Shown here piece by piece: positions 51,537 through 60,428 of a stretch of 64,000 nt of DNA. Position 1 is the first letter of the stretch. Each line of letters opens with the position of its first letter. This DNA is from JACCTU01 sp963788055 (lineage in GTDB: Bacteria; Actinomycetota; Thermoleophilia; Gaiellales; Gaiellaceae). The stretch lies in NCBI GenBank assembly GCA_963788055.1, contig CAWBFA010000003.1, positions 186,001 through 250,000 on the forward strand, written 5' to 3'. The translations under genes and the position numbers were made by a program. The notes under the pieces were generated by a model. The model had not been told where the DNA came from, ran no database searches, and worked only from the letters and a program-made list of their open reading frames with translations.

Positions 51537-52001
51537 CTAGCCGACCGCTCGCAGGTGCCTGCTCCGGCGGGGGCGGGGCGTGGGTCCGGCGTGTTCTCTA
51601 GCGCGCCGCCTGCGCCTCGCGCCAGCCGGAGCGAGCGCCTCACGCACACCCTCGAACTCGTCGAGCGCACGCCGCCCACGTTGCACCCGGTCGCCTCGGT
51701 CGTACACGCGGTCGAGTAGCTGCCCATCGTCGGCGTGACCGAGCCGGGTCGCCGCCTGCTCCTTCGTGAACCCCGCGTCACGGAGCATTGTGGCGGCGGT
51801 GCGGCGGAAGTCGTGGGGGGCGATACCGACCGTCACCGTCTCCCCGTCCATCACCGCCGACCACTCGAACGGGGTAGCGGCGCCAGCGGCCAGCTCGTGC
51901 TCGCGGCGCCACGCGATGGCAGCGCGCCGGCGCGTCGGCACCACGACGGCGTTGCCTTTGGCCTCTCCCCGCCCGACCCGTAACCTCTCAGGCTTGACCA
52001 A
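51537..52001 (-). pseudogene. Tyrosine integrase remnant beside the right att copy
   Basis: Only the C-terminal catalytic part is present: IAPHDFRRTAATMLRDAGFT (His, Arg), ATRLGHADDGQLLDRVYDRG (His, Tyr nucleophile), then a basic Arg/Pro-rich end. The upstream half, including the first catalytic Arg, is missing. Different from the integrase at 42.6-43.8 kb but placed in the same way relative to an att copy, as though a second element had inserted at this tRNA and decayed. Confidence 0.75.
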
Positions 52002-52338
52002 ACCCGCACAACGGGGGGCGCAGGTTTGGTCGCCGAGCCGGATCCTTGTAATGGAGGCCCGTATTCGGCACCGCTCTGATGGGGAGAGGCCGGCGGACTG
52101 AGTCGGGCCTCCAGTTTTTCTCGCGGGGGGTTTGCGGGGTCAGGAGCGGGGTTGGTTTGGGTCATGACCACCCCCGTCACGTTTGGTTGGCGCCTGCTCG
52201 TCGGGCGCGGCTGGGCTTTCACCGGTTCTTGTTAGCGACGAGTTGCCGCCGAGGTCTCATCTAATACCGGTAGATCGAAAACCGGGTCACGCCGAGCATC
52301 TCGGCCAGCTCCACGACACGTAGCTCGCCGAGGTGGAG
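52002..52338. other. Non-coding region, no supported gene
   Basis: 337 bp between the integrase remnant and a membrane protein gene. A minus-strand frame reads GAEYGPPLQGSGSATKPAPP, but it runs through the integrase remnant in another frame and has no ribosome site. Nothing firm seen. Confidence 0.5.
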
Positions 52339-52704
52339 CTACGAGACCGTCCGCGGCCGCGCGCTGCTCCTGCGGCCGTAGTGCACGGCTGCAGCGATGC
52401 CACCGAAGAGCAGAGCCAGGCCGAGCATCGCCCCGGCGCCGATGCCGAAGTCGCCCCAATCGAACCCGCTCGAACTCGGGACTTCGGCCCGAGTAGGCTG
52501 ATTCGGCGCGCCCGCGTAGGTGCACAGCTCTCGGAATGCGTCGCGGGAATGCGTCGGGTCGAGACACGCCTGATTGAGTGCCTGGCCGCGAATCTCGAGC
52601 GCCTTCAGCTCGGCCGCGGTCGGATTGACTGCCAGCGCGACCGGCGTGACGGCGACCGCCACGGCCACGGCAGCAACGAGGAAGATGGTACGGAGGAGGT
52701 TCAT
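52339..52704 (-). CDS. Small exported protein with C-terminal membrane helix
   Basis: 121 residues from ATG 52704. Signal peptide MNLLRTIFLVAAVAVAVAVT PVALA, a helical part (AAELKALEIRGQALNQACLD), a Ser/Pro linker with paired cysteines (ACLD, LCTY), then a C-terminal helix (GIGAGAMLGLALLFGGIAAA) and a basic tail (HYGRRSSARP). The sorting-signal-like order helix plus Arg tail suggests membrane anchoring. Divergent from the GntR-LacI regulator with a ~90-bp gap. Confidence 0.7.
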   Translation of the reverse strand: MNLLRTIFLVAAVAVAVAVTPVALAVNPTAAELKALEIRGQALNQACLDPTHSRDAFRELCTYAGAPNQPTRAEVPSSSGFDWGDFGIGAGAMLGLALLFGGIAAAVHYGRRSSARPRTVS

Positions 52705-52781
52705 CGGGTCTCCCTTCGGTCTCGACCGCCTCATGCTCTCTAGATCCCGAGTAGCAATGTGGCACTGTCCTAGTTCACCGA

Positions 52782-52787
52782 TACACT
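52782..52787 (+). promoter_or_regulatory. -10 element of a leaderless regulator transcript
   Basis: TACACT lies 6 bp before the GTG start at 52794, the spacing of leaderless promoters. It sits in the short dyad TAGTtcaccgatacACTA. Confidence 0.45.
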
Positions 52788-52793
52788 AACGGC

Positions 52794-53918
52794 GTGACCT
52801 TCGACCTGTCAAGGTTCCGGCTCGATTCCGGGTCCGGCGTAGGAATCGCGGCGCAGATTCGGGCCCGAGTCGCTTTCCTCATCGCCGACGGGGAGCTCTC
52901 TCCCGGCGAGCGCCTGCCATCGGTCCGCGCGCTTGCCCGTCAGCTCGGCGTCAACGTGACCACGGTGCGTGCGGCGTACTCCAGGCTCGAGGCCGACCGT
53001 CTCGTGCAGACTCGACACGGCGTAGGGACGGTCGTGCTGTCCAATGACCCTCCGGCTCCGGCGCCAGGCGCGCGTCCGCTCGGGATCAACACCGTCGGCG
53101 TCATCATCGGGGGGCTGCACCCCTTCTACCTGCCGCTGCTTCGGGGCATCGAGGACGTCGCCGCGGAAGACGGAACGCTCGTCCTCATCGCTGACGCGCA
53201 AGACTCGCCGACTGTGGCGGAGGCCATGATCCGGCGTCTCGTCGCCCGAGGCGTCGCGGGCATCGCCGCGGTCTCCATAGGCGACATCGACGACGGTAAG
53301 GGTCCCGAAGCCGCCGCGATGCCCTCGCCGCCGATCGTGTACGTCGATCAGCCGCATCGAACGGGTCATGTCCTCCTCTTCGACGGCCGACGAGCGGGAT
53401 ACCTCGCGACGCGTCACCTCTGCGAGCATCGGCACACGAGGATCGGGATCGTGACCCCGCCACGATCCTGGCCGAACGTGCGCGAGGTCCACATGGGATA
53501 CGTCGAAGCACTCGAAGAACACGGCGGCGACCTTTCTCCAGAGCTCGTCTCGGAAGTGGACGAGTTCACGCTGGATGCGGGTCAGCTCGGGCTTGCGCAG
53601 CTGCTTGCGCTTTCAGAACCCCCCACTGCTGTCTTCGCTATCGACGAGGTGCTCGCTCTCGGCGCACTGCAAGAGGCGCGCTCGCGGGGCGTCGAGGTCC
53701 CGGGAGAGATCGCTCTCGTTGGCTACACCGACTCGCCGGTGTCAATGCTTGTCGAGCCAGCTCTCACGATGGTCGCCGTGCCCTCGCGGGAGATCGGGAT
53801 GCGCGCGATGCGCACGCTCAACGGGCTCATGAGCGGCCGTAGGCCGCGCCAACGGCGGGTTGTTCTCGACGTCGAGCTCGTCATCCGGGATAGCTGCGGT
53901 GCGCACGGCGCCCGGTAG
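52794..53918 (+). CDS. GntR-type DNA-binding domain fused to LacI-type sugar-binding domain
   Basis: 374 residues from GTG 52794. N-terminal GntR winged helix (IAAQIRARVAFLIADGELSP, LPSVRALARQLGVNVTTVRA AYSRLEADRLV), then a periplasmic-binding-like effector domain (NTVGVIIGGLHPFYLPLLRG, GIAAVSIGDI, LLFDGRRAGYLATRHLCEHR, AVFAIDEVLALGALQEARSR, GEIALVGYTDSPVS). Same architecture as the arabinose repressor AraR. Probably a ligand-released repressor; no sugar operon adjoins it, so its targets are unclear. Confidence 0.88.
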   Translation: MTFDLSRFRLDSGSGVGIAAQIRARVAFLIADGELSPGERLPSVRALARQLGVNVTTVRAAYSRLEADRLVQTRHGVGTVVLSNDPPAPAPGARPLGINTVGVIIGGLHPFYLPLLRGIEDVAAEDGTLVLIADAQDSPTVAEAMIRRLVARGVAGIAAVSIGDIDDGKGPEAAAMPSPPIVYVDQPHRTGHVLLFDGRRAGYLATRHLCEHRHTRIGIVTPPRSWPNVREVHMGYVEALEEHGGDLSPELVSEVDEFTLDAGQLGLAQLLALSEPPTAVFAIDEVLALGALQEARSRGVEVPGEIALVGYTDSPVSMLVEPALTMVAVPSREIGMRAMRTLNGLMSGRRPRQRRVVLDVELVIRDSCGAHGAR

Positions 53919-54056
53919 TGCCAGCACCCTTCCGATTTCAGATCCGCACCAACTTGTCGCTCCGAATCCTGAAAATTGATGTGCGGGCTGCGGGTTTGCG
54001 CCCCGAGAAACACCCGCCCCCCGCTGCGGTAGCAGTCGAGTTCGCGCGTCCGACTA

Positions 54057-54103
54057 CGTTGCCAACGCTGCATGCAGCGTCAAGACCACACCGAGACCAC
54101 ACG
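54057..54103 (+). repeat. Imperfect direct repeat, left copy, with palindrome
   Basis: About 47 bp resembling 57331-57377; the last 21 bp (AGACCACACCGAGACCACAC plus G) are identical. The left copy also holds the perfect 16-bp palindrome ACGCTGCATGCAGCGT (54065-54080). It lies in a 305-bp gap between the regulator and the oxidoreductase that otherwise shows no gene. Confidence 0.75.
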
Positions 54104-54223
54104 AGCAACGCACTTCGAGGCGAGCCGTCGCCCGAGGCAAGCGCAGCGTATCGCGCCTTCTTATGGGGTCGCCGTTATGGCGCGGCAAGAGGCGAGGACT
54201 AGAGTGGACCGGGGGTACTAGCT

Positions 54224-55273
54224 ATGCATCAACGAGTGAACCGGCAGGTCAGACTGAAGTCCAGGCCGTCTGGCATTCCCCAGGCGGAGCACTTCGAGAT
54301 CGTCGAGGCGCCCGTGCCGGACCCGTCGAATGGTCAGGTTCTGGTGCGCAGTATCTACCTGTCGGTGGATCCCGCGATGCGCGGTTGGGTCAGCGCGGTC
54401 GCCAACTATTCCGAGCCTGTAGCGCTTGGAGCGGTCATGCGCTCGCTAGCCGTCGGGCGCGTCGAGGAGTCGCGAAGTTCTGATTTCCACCCGGGCGAGT
54501 ACGTGACTGGCATGTTCGGCTGGCAGGACTACGCTGTGGTGGACGCCGAGGCGATCGAGCGCGAGGTCGGCGGCTCAGGCTTGCCCATCTCGACATCGCT
54601 TGGCGTCCTCGGCCTCAATGGTCTGACAGCCTATTTCGCCCTCCTGGAGATTGGCCAGCCCAAGGCGGGCGAGACCGCGGTCGTGTCCACGGCAGCTGGA
54701 GCGGTCGGGTCATGCGTCGGTCAAATCGCCAAGATCAAGGGGTGTCGTACCGTCGGCATTGCTGGCGGGCCTGACAAGGTGCGTGTCTGTCGCGAGGAGT
54801 TCCGCTACGACTCCGCCGTCGATTACAGGGCTGACGATTTTGAGTCAGCACTCGATGCTGCCTGCCCTGAGGGCGTCGATGTCTACTTCGACAACACGGC
54901 CGGCCCTATCAGCGATTCCGTCATGCGGCGTCTCAAGGTCGGAGCACGGGTGGTCATCTGCGGCACGGCGTCCATCGAGAGCTGGGATCCGCCACCCCAG
55001 GGACCACGGGTCGAGCGTCATCTTCTCGTCAAACGCGCGCGAATGCAGGGTTTTCTTATCTTTGACCATGTTCAGCGCAGTCCCGAGGCACTGCGGGAAC
55101 TCGAGAGCTGGGTGCGCAACGGACAGATCCGCTATCGAGAGGACATCCTCGACGGAATCGAGCAGGCACCGGGTTCGATCGCAGGGCTGTACCGCGGCGA
55201 GAATCTCGGCAAGCGTCTGATTCGGATCGCTCCGGATGTCCTGCCTAGAGGCCCCTTCCCTACGCAAACCTAG
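54224..55273 (+). CDS. Zinc-independent NADPH oxidoreductase (CurA/prostaglandin reductase type)
   Basis: 349 residues from ATG 54224. MDR superfamily without the zinc-ligand cysteines: YLSVDPAMRGWVSAVANYSE, GVLGLNGLTAYFALLEIGQP, cofactor site VSTAAGAVGSCVGQIAKIKG, GVDVYFDNTAGPISDSVMRR and the end GLYRGENLGKRLIRIAPD. This set fits NADPH-dependent curcumin/2-alkenal reductases. It reduces activated double bonds; physiological substrate unknown. Located in the island between two direct repeats. Confidence 0.9.
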   Translation: MHQRVNRQVRLKSRPSGIPQAEHFEIVEAPVPDPSNGQVLVRSIYLSVDPAMRGWVSAVANYSEPVALGAVMRSLAVGRVEESRSSDFHPGEYVTGMFGWQDYAVVDAEAIEREVGGSGLPISTSLGVLGLNGLTAYFALLEIGQPKAGETAVVSTAAGAVGSCVGQIAKIKGCRTVGIAGGPDKVRVCREEFRYDSAVDYRADDFESALDAACPEGVDVYFDNTAGPISDSVMRRLKVGARVVICGTASIESWDPPPQGPRVERHLLVKRARMQGFLIFDHVQRSPEALRELESWVRNGQIRYREDILDGIEQAPGSIAGLYRGENLGKRLIRIAPDVLPRGPFPTQT

Positions 55274-55381
55274 ACTGGACACCCGGCGATCCGGTCATAA
55301 GCGCGGCACTGGCCCACTGGCCCGGCGCTAGAAGCTCAAGGGACATTCCCGCACACTCGCGCAGGCGAGCCGCGCGTTGTC

Positions 55382-55765
55382 TCATGGGCCCGATCCGCTT
55401 GCTTCCGGGCTGGGGTCAAACAGCTTCCAGTGCCCCTCGGAGACGACTTCGACGGTGCCGTCGGTTACTTTGATGGCGGTCGGATCGTCAATCGCGGCGG
55501 TCAGAACGTGTGAATACGTGTCGAGCGGGAGCGACTTGCGCGTGTGGCCGAGCTGCGCCGCCACCAGTGTCACCGGAACACCCCGGCCGATCTGCACGCT
55601 CGCGTAGCGGTGTCGCAAATCGTGGGGGTGGCGGTGAACGATCGCGGCGGCCTTACAGGCGCGCGCCATCACGTTCTTAGCGACTGCGGGGTGAGTTCGC
55701 GCCTCGAGCGGAACGCCCGCGGCCAACTGGTCTGCACGATCACGAGCGACTCGCCCGGTCTGCAC
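55382..55765 (-). pseudogene. Third tyrosine integrase remnant
   Basis: C-terminal part only: AKNVMARACKAAAIVHRHPH, HDLRHRYASVQIGRGVPVTL (His, Arg), AAQLGHTRKSLPLDTYSHVL (His, Tyr nucleophile). The N-terminal half and the first catalytic Arg are absent, and the stretch before it (MQTGRVARDRADQLAAGVPL) does not look like integrase. It differs from both other integrases in the window. Marks another decayed insertion. Confidence 0.75.
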
Positions 55766-55862
55766 GTCGGCGACATGTTCGTTGTCCGCGGCAACGAACC
55801 GACCACCGACGGCACGTCCTGGGCGTTCACGGGGCGCACGACCGGCGGGAAAAGACTGCGTA

Positions 55863-56312
55863 CTACCCGCGGGGCCGTTTCTTCGGCATCGGCTTTGTTT
55901 TGACTTTCGGCTTCGGAACGACTTCCGTCTGCGGCGATGCTGCAGTTCGTGTCACCCAGCGGCAGTCGACGCCGTGTGCGTTGCAGTCGTACTTCGTCGC
56001 GGTCACGATCGCCCGCAGTCGGCTACCCACGTCAACTGAGCGCACCTTGTAAACCCGCCCGATCGCCCCCGCGATTGGTGAACAGACGTCGAAGTGGCAC
56101 CGCTCCCAGGCGAACGCGTACGCACATGCCGCGCCACAAGCGGAACCATCACCGTACAACCATGAGCCGTTGTGCCCGACGACGCCCCAACCCACGGCCG
56201 CGCGGCCCGTCAGCTCAGGGGACCCGTTGTTGTACGGCATCTCCGCCTGCGCCGCGCCAGCAAGCGCCAGCGTGGCCGCGATGGTTGCGATCAGCGTTCT
56301 CGTAGTCCCCAC
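55863..56312 (-). CDS. Secreted beta-domain protein
   Basis: 149 residues. Signal peptide TLIATIAATLALAGAAQAE; mature part with GSACGAACAYAFAWERCHFD, VCSPIAGAIGRVYKVRSVDV, GSRLRAIVTATKYDCNAHGV. The order W-x-RC...C..I.GA....Y...D.GS.LRA.VTA matches the Ig-like extracellular module often found in tandem in Thermoleophilia-type secreted proteins; here a single copy with a Lys/Pro tail (KPKVKTKPMPKKRPRG). Ten bp after the methyltransferase stop side, same strand. Confidence 0.7.
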   Translation of the reverse strand: MGTTRTLIATIAATLALAGAAQAEMPYNNGSPELTGRAAVGWGVVGHNGSWLYGDGSACGAACAYAFAWERCHFDVCSPIAGAIGRVYKVRSVDVGSRLRAIVTATKYDCNAHGVDCRWVTRTAASPQTEVVPKPKVKTKPMPKKRPRG

Positions 56313-56321
56313 CTCCTCCGA

Positions 56322-57200
56322 CTAACACCCTCTCCTCTTGCCCGGGCTCTCATCGCGAGTCTCCTCTGAAGACTCCGGCGGCGGTTCTTCCGGCCTGCGT
56401 CCAAAAACCGCGTCGACGTACTTGCGGCGCCGAAACGGGTGCCGTGTTCGGTCGATGGAGGCGGAAACGCGCTTCGCGATGCGAAGAGGCCGCGGTTCCT
56501 CTATTTCCTCGCAATCGAGGTCACGTCCAAACACACAATGGACGTACTGTCGCGTTAGCCAGACATTCTCAAGCGAGTAGTGACACAGGAAGAAGCCAGC
56601 GGCTTCCGCGTGGGCAACAAGCACAGCCGGCTCGATAACCTCGTCAATCGGCTGGAGTTCAGCAGGTCGCTTCTGCCGGAGAAAGCGCTGGTAGAACGGA
56701 CTCGGATACGTGAGCACGACTACGGCATTCGGTGCCGCCACGGACCGAAGGTGCTGAAAGAGCTCACCGTGGGAACTCGCTGGCAGATGCTCGATCACAT
56801 CGACCAGCACCACCACGTCAACCGGCTTCACGATTTGAGAGCGGATGGTTGCAAACTCCGTCAGCACGTCACAGACGAGGAATTCGACGTTCGACTGACT
56901 GATGGTCTGCTGCGCGTACCAGATGTTGCGCTCACTGAGGTCGCAAGCAAGCACATGCCCGCGTTTCGCTTGTTTTGCGACTCGCTCGGTCACAATGCCG
57001 ATCCCGCAGCCGAGTTCAAGGACATGGCTATCGGGATCTACGTACTGAAGGACGCGTTGTCCGGCTTTTCGAATTCTCGGGTTATTACCGACCCGATAAT
57101 CGAGCATGCGCGACTGCAGAAACGCATCGTAGAACTCGCGGCTAGTCTCAGCTGCATCGCGCTCCGGGCCGGATTGTTCAGGCGTGACTGGGTCAGTCAC
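56322..57200 (-). CDS. SAM-dependent methyltransferase, lower GC
   Basis: About 292 residues from GTG 57200 (VTDPVTPEQSGPERDAAETS); the frame is open further upstream but runs into the direct repeat and loses its look. Motif I DSHVLELGCGIGIVTERVAK, acidic residue ACDLSERNIWYAQQT, VVVLVDVIEHLP, then LTYPSPFYQRFLRQKRPAEL, like sugar/lipid O-methyltransferases. Tail very charged. Base composition is visibly lower in GC than neighbours, consistent with transfer. Function and substrate unknown. Confidence 0.82.
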   Translation of the reverse strand: MTDPVTPEQSGPERDAAETSREFYDAFLQSRMLDYRVGNNPRIRKAGQRVLQYVDPDSHVLELGCGIGIVTERVAKQAKRGHVLACDLSERNIWYAQQTISQSNVEFLVCDVLTEFATIRSQIVKPVDVVVLVDVIEHLPASSHGELFQHLRSVAAPNAVVVLTYPSPFYQRFLRQKRPAELQPIDEVIEPAVLVAHAEAAGFFLCHYSLENVWLTRQYVHCVFGRDLDCEEIEEPRPLRIAKRVSASIDRTRHPFRRRKYVDAVFGRRPEEPPPESSEETRDESPGKRRGC

Positions 57201-57330
57201 CTCGCGACCAATGCTCCAATCCGAATTCGCCGGCGATAGATTGAGGTACCTCCTCTCCGCGTTCGACCGTAACACTCGCGACGCGCAGACGTCCTGTGAC
57301 GCAGCCGAAGCGCGCCCGCGCGCCGACTGC

Positions 57331-57377
57331 CGTTGTCGACGCTGGTGACGGTCTCGAGACCACACCGAGACCACACG
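57331..57377 (+). repeat. Imperfect direct repeat, right copy
   Basis: Matches 54057-54103, with the last 21 bp identical (57357-57377). A shorter piece (AGACCACACCGG) recurs near 57521. It lies in the 438-bp gap before the signal peptidase gene; no gene is supported in that gap. Confidence 0.75.
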
Positions 57378-57638
57378 GGCACATCATCTGGCGACATCTA
57401 CGGCAAGTACAGCAATGGAAGAATGCGGGTTTCGCGGCTGACCCGCCTGCGCTTCCGCGCCGGGAAGCGCCACTCTTGGGGGAGAGCGGATTAGCGGCCA
57501 AGGTGCCGCCGTTCAGACCACACCGGGCCGGCGCAGTCGAGTGACAGCACGCTCGTCTCGACGGTCACGACGGAGCCGGAGGCTGCGAGTTCGGGCGACG
57601 TAGACGGCACGGGGAGTGAAGGCAGATGATCCAGGCGA

Positions 57639-58229
57639 ATGGCCAGATGGCGCCCTCGCGGGAAGGTGGTCTGGGTACCGTTCGCGACCGTTGTCGCGCT
57701 TGTTGTTGTTGCCGTTGTGCTTCAGTCGACGGGCCTGGTCGTGTCGACCGTGGGTGGCAAGGGTGCGAGCAATGCCCCAACGATCCCGGCATGTAACGCA
57801 CGCACCCTCTCCGAGGGTTTCACTTACCACTTTCGCGACCCGCACCGGGGCGAACTCGCGGTCATCCACGCACGAGGTCAGATCGGCAGCCCGATCACAC
57901 CCGACCCAGACGCACGCGACCTCAACCTCACCAAGCGTGTGATCGGCGTCCCCGGCGATACAGTGGTCGGTCGCGGCGAACGCGTCTTCGTCAACGGAAC
58001 GAAGGCCGACGACATCGCGACCGCCCCGTTCCCCTCGACCCGTCTCGGAGCGAAGCAGTACTTCGTCCTCGGCGACAACCGCAGCGAGTCGCAGGACAGC
58101 CGCGACTTCGGGCCGGTACCACGCGACGCAATCTTCGGCCGCGTCTTTCTCACCTACTGGCCGCTCGGACGATTCGGGACGCCCGGCTACGACAAGACGC
58201 TTGTACCGCCGGGACAGGTCGTATGCTGA
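57639..58229 (+). CDS. Signal peptidase I-like protein (S26) with altered Ser motif
   Basis: 196 residues from ATG 57639. One N-terminal helix (VVWVPFATVVALVVVAVVLQ), then the S26 blocks: GASNAPTIP in place of GxSMxPT (catalytic Ser present), LTKRVIGVPGDTV with the catalytic Lys, and VLGDNRSESQDSRDFGPVPR. Between them is an insert with two cysteines (IPACNARTL). It cuts signal peptides at the membrane. The Met-to-Asn change beside the Ser and the short size suggest a specialised copy. Confidence 0.85.
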   Translation: MARWRPRGKVVWVPFATVVALVVVAVVLQSTGLVVSTVGGKGASNAPTIPACNARTLSEGFTYHFRDPHRGELAVIHARGQIGSPITPDPDARDLNLTKRVIGVPGDTVVGRGERVFVNGTKADDIATAPFPSTRLGAKQYFVLGDNRSESQDSRDFGPVPRDAIFGRVFLTYWPLGRFGTPGYDKTLVPPGQVVC

Positions 58230-58336
58230 GCGCCTACCCGCGGCGCCGGGCGACATTCCCGAACACTGGCCCCCAGGCCGCTACTCCTCGAATAGGGGTG
58301 AGGGGTTGAACGCGGCGGCTTTGGCTTTCGAAGGGG

Positions 58337-58525
58337 TCAGTGCTCCGCTCGAGGCCCGGGGTAGGACTGGCGGCACGGCACCGGCTCAGGCCTTCTCTCG
58401 CCACACGCAGCCTCGCAGGCCCGGCAGAGAAGCTCCCGCCCTTCAAAGCGGAGCTTCAGCCGGCCTCGGAATCGGCCCGCCGGTTGGGTGCGCCCGCAGC
58501 GGCTACACGTCAGCGCCTCAGTCAA
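58337..58525 (-). CDS. Small CxxC-CxxC zinc-ribbon protein (62 aa)
   Basis: TTG 58525 with AGAGAGGG 7 bp upstream. TEALTCSRCGRTQPAGRFRG RLKLRFEGRELLCRACEAAC GERRP: two CxxC knuckles 26 residues apart with a basic centre, the look of a zinc ribbon. No neighbours in the same direction. Evidence is the cysteine pattern and ribosome site. Confidence 0.5.
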   Translation of the reverse strand: MTEALTCSRCGRTQPAGRFRGRLKLRFEGRELLCRACEAACGERRPEPVPCRQSYPGPRAEH

Positions 58526-58962
58526 GGCTCAACCCTCTCTAAGTCGAGGCTCCCCACGCACGCCTGCCCATAAGGGGTTATCCCGAACAGACGCACGCGG
58601 GGACCTTGCCGCCGAGACTAACCCTCCGTCATTACGACGAGAAGGGCTGTGTGAGTTGGTTCGCTCGCGTTCCGAATCCCAACGACCAGCACCGCCGGCT
58701 TCACTGGGGACCGCGCGCGATCCTCTGACGCGATGAGCGGCGAGTGGAGGCCGAGACGGCGCGACCCGACGTGCGTTCCCGAATCCGCCCGAACTCGTCT
58801 GCGTCGAGTGCAGCCGCCGAGCACCGCGCGGCGCGCCAGGGCGGTTTTCGGTTGCTTGGAAAGCGAGCGGAAAGCCACGGCTCGACGAGTACGGCGTGAT
58901 GTCGGGCGGGGAAGGCGAGTGACGTCCTGACACGCACGCGCGTTGTACGCTTTGACCTCGAG
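58526..58962. other. Long gap with no supported gene
   Basis: 437 bp. Both strands have open frames, but they show only biased Arg/Ser-rich composition with no ribosome sites or family signs. A -10-like TACGCT stands ahead of the ParB-like gene start (TTGTACGCTTTGACC before 58963). Confidence 0.5.
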
Positions 58963-59778
58963 ATGAAGGGACTGAGGGCCCGCCCCCGCGACCGCCTGCT
59001 CGAGCTCGACGAGGTCGAGCGGCGACTGAAGCCGTTCGGGCGCCGGTACGTGGGGGTCCGTGAGATTCCGCTCGACGCGCTCGTCGGCACAGATAGCCGT
59101 GCCAGCTCGTTCACCCGCGACTTCCGCCCGCTTCACGATTTCAGCCGCGACCGACTGCGCTCGCTCGCGGCCGCGTTCGCCGACAGCGCCTTCCCGCCGA
59201 TCGTCACGGTCAAGCTCGGTGAGGCGTACTTCGTGATCGACGGTCATCACCGCGCCGCCCTCGCGCGGCGACGAGGCGCAGAGATGATCGACGCCGACGT
59301 CACCGAGCTCATCGCGCGCGTCCCTCTGCCGGCCGGGGCGGACATGCTCGAGGTCGTCCTGCGGGAGCTCGAGCGGATCTTCCTCGAGGACAGCGGGCTA
59401 GCCGAGGGGCGGCCCGGCGTGCGCGTCTCGGTCAGCCGGCCCGCGCACTACCTCGAGCTGCTCGAGAACGTCCAGGTGCACGGCTACCACATGATGCGAG
59501 GACGCGAACGCGTGCTCGAGAACGCGAAGATCGCGGCGGACTGGTACGACGCGATCTACACGCCGACGCTCGCCGCGATCGACCGCCTGAACCTCGGCCG
59601 CCTCTACCGGGACGCGCCGCCCGGGGACCTGTTCCTTCTTCTCCACCGGCACCGGCGGGACGCGTTTCCCTCGACCGGCTGCCCGCACCTCGCGCAGACC
59701 GTCGTCTCGGTGATCGGCGACGGTGGGCGGCGGCGCCGCCTGCGGTTGCCGGGCCGCAGGGGCCGTTCGCCGGCCTAG
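58963..59778 (+). CDS. ParB/sulfiredoxin-fold protein
   Basis: 271 residues. The segment DFSRDRLRSLAAAFADSAFP PIVTVKLGEAYFVIDGHHRA ALARRRG carries the ParB-like nucleotide-binding fold, with GHHR in place of GERR. The rest is helical (MLEVVLRELERIFLEDSGLA, RERVLENAKIAADWYDAIYT) and ends basic. No helix-turn-helix follows, so it is not a chromosome-partition ParB. Role unknown. Confidence 0.75.
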   Translation: MKGLRARPRDRLLELDEVERRLKPFGRRYVGVREIPLDALVGTDSRASSFTRDFRPLHDFSRDRLRSLAAAFADSAFPPIVTVKLGEAYFVIDGHHRAALARRRGAEMIDADVTELIARVPLPAGADMLEVVLRELERIFLEDSGLAEGRPGVRVSVSRPAHYLELLENVQVHGYHMMRGRERVLENAKIAADWYDAIYTPTLAAIDRLNLGRLYRDAPPGDLFLLLHRHRRDAFPSTGCPHLAQTVVSVIGDGGRRRRLRLPGRRGRSPA

Positions 59779-59796
59779 CCTCCAAGCGCACTACGG

Positions 59797-60207
59797 CTAC
59801 TCGGAGAACGGCAGTTGCGTGGAGCCGGTCGCTACCTCCCAGAGATGACCGTCGAGGTCGGCGAAGTAGCCGCTGTATCCGCCCCACTCGGTTCGACGTG
59901 CTGGCTGGATGATCGCGCCGCCTGCGCGCTCGGCCTCGGCCAGCACCGCAACAACACGATCTTCGGAGCGAACGTTGTAGGCGAGAGTGACACCGCGAAA
60001 GCCGCTGCCATCGGCTGCTACGCCAGCGTCATCCGCAAGCTCCACCCACGGGTAGAGCGTTAGCGCGGATGAGCCGTCGCCGAGAATGAAGCAGACCCAG
60101 TCGTCGACCTCTTGCTGGATCGGCCAGCCGAGTCCGTCGTTGTAGAACTCCTTCGCCCGGTTTACGTCTTTGACGCCGAGCGTGATGGCGCTGACGTGTG
60201 GCTTCAT
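59797..60207 (-). CDS. VOC (glyoxalase/bleomycin resistance) family protein
   Basis: 136 residues from ATG 60207. MKPHVSAITLGVKDVNRAKE FYNDGLGWPI, VCFILGDGSSALTLYPW, and RTEWGGYSGYFADLDGHLWE V: two beta-alpha-beta-beta-beta modules with His and Glu metal ligands (HVSAI; HLWEV). Substrate unknown; such proteins span resistance, isomerases and dioxygenases. Convergent with the ParB-like gene. Confidence 0.9.
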   Translation of the reverse strand: MKPHVSAITLGVKDVNRAKEFYNDGLGWPIQQEVDDWVCFILGDGSSALTLYPWVELADDAGVAADGSGFRGVTLAYNVRSEDRVVAVLAEAERAGGAIIQPARRTEWGGYSGYFADLDGHLWEVATGSTQLPFSE

Positions 60208-60428
60208 CGTTTCGCCCGTCCCCTTGTCACCGGCACGGATTATGAAGCCGCGCTCGTGACGTGCGAGGGTGGGGGATCCGGCCTTCTCCCCGGACCTGTG
60301 CCCGGCCTGGACCGGAAACCCACTTCCGTCCGACCTTGGCCGGAGCGAGCCTCTAGACCGCTGAGGATCCCGAGCTGATGCTGTGGGTGCAACCGACGGC
60401 TCCGTCGCCAAGGCCGTAGGGTTGAACG

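Noticed and set aside
52002..52222. Minus-strand frame with GAEYGPPLQGSGSATKP as a gene
   Set aside because: It runs through the integrase remnant in another frame and lacks a start signal.
58526..58962. Arg-rich open frames on both strands as genes
   Set aside because: Composition is that of high-GC shadow frames, with no ribosome sites or recognisable motifs.
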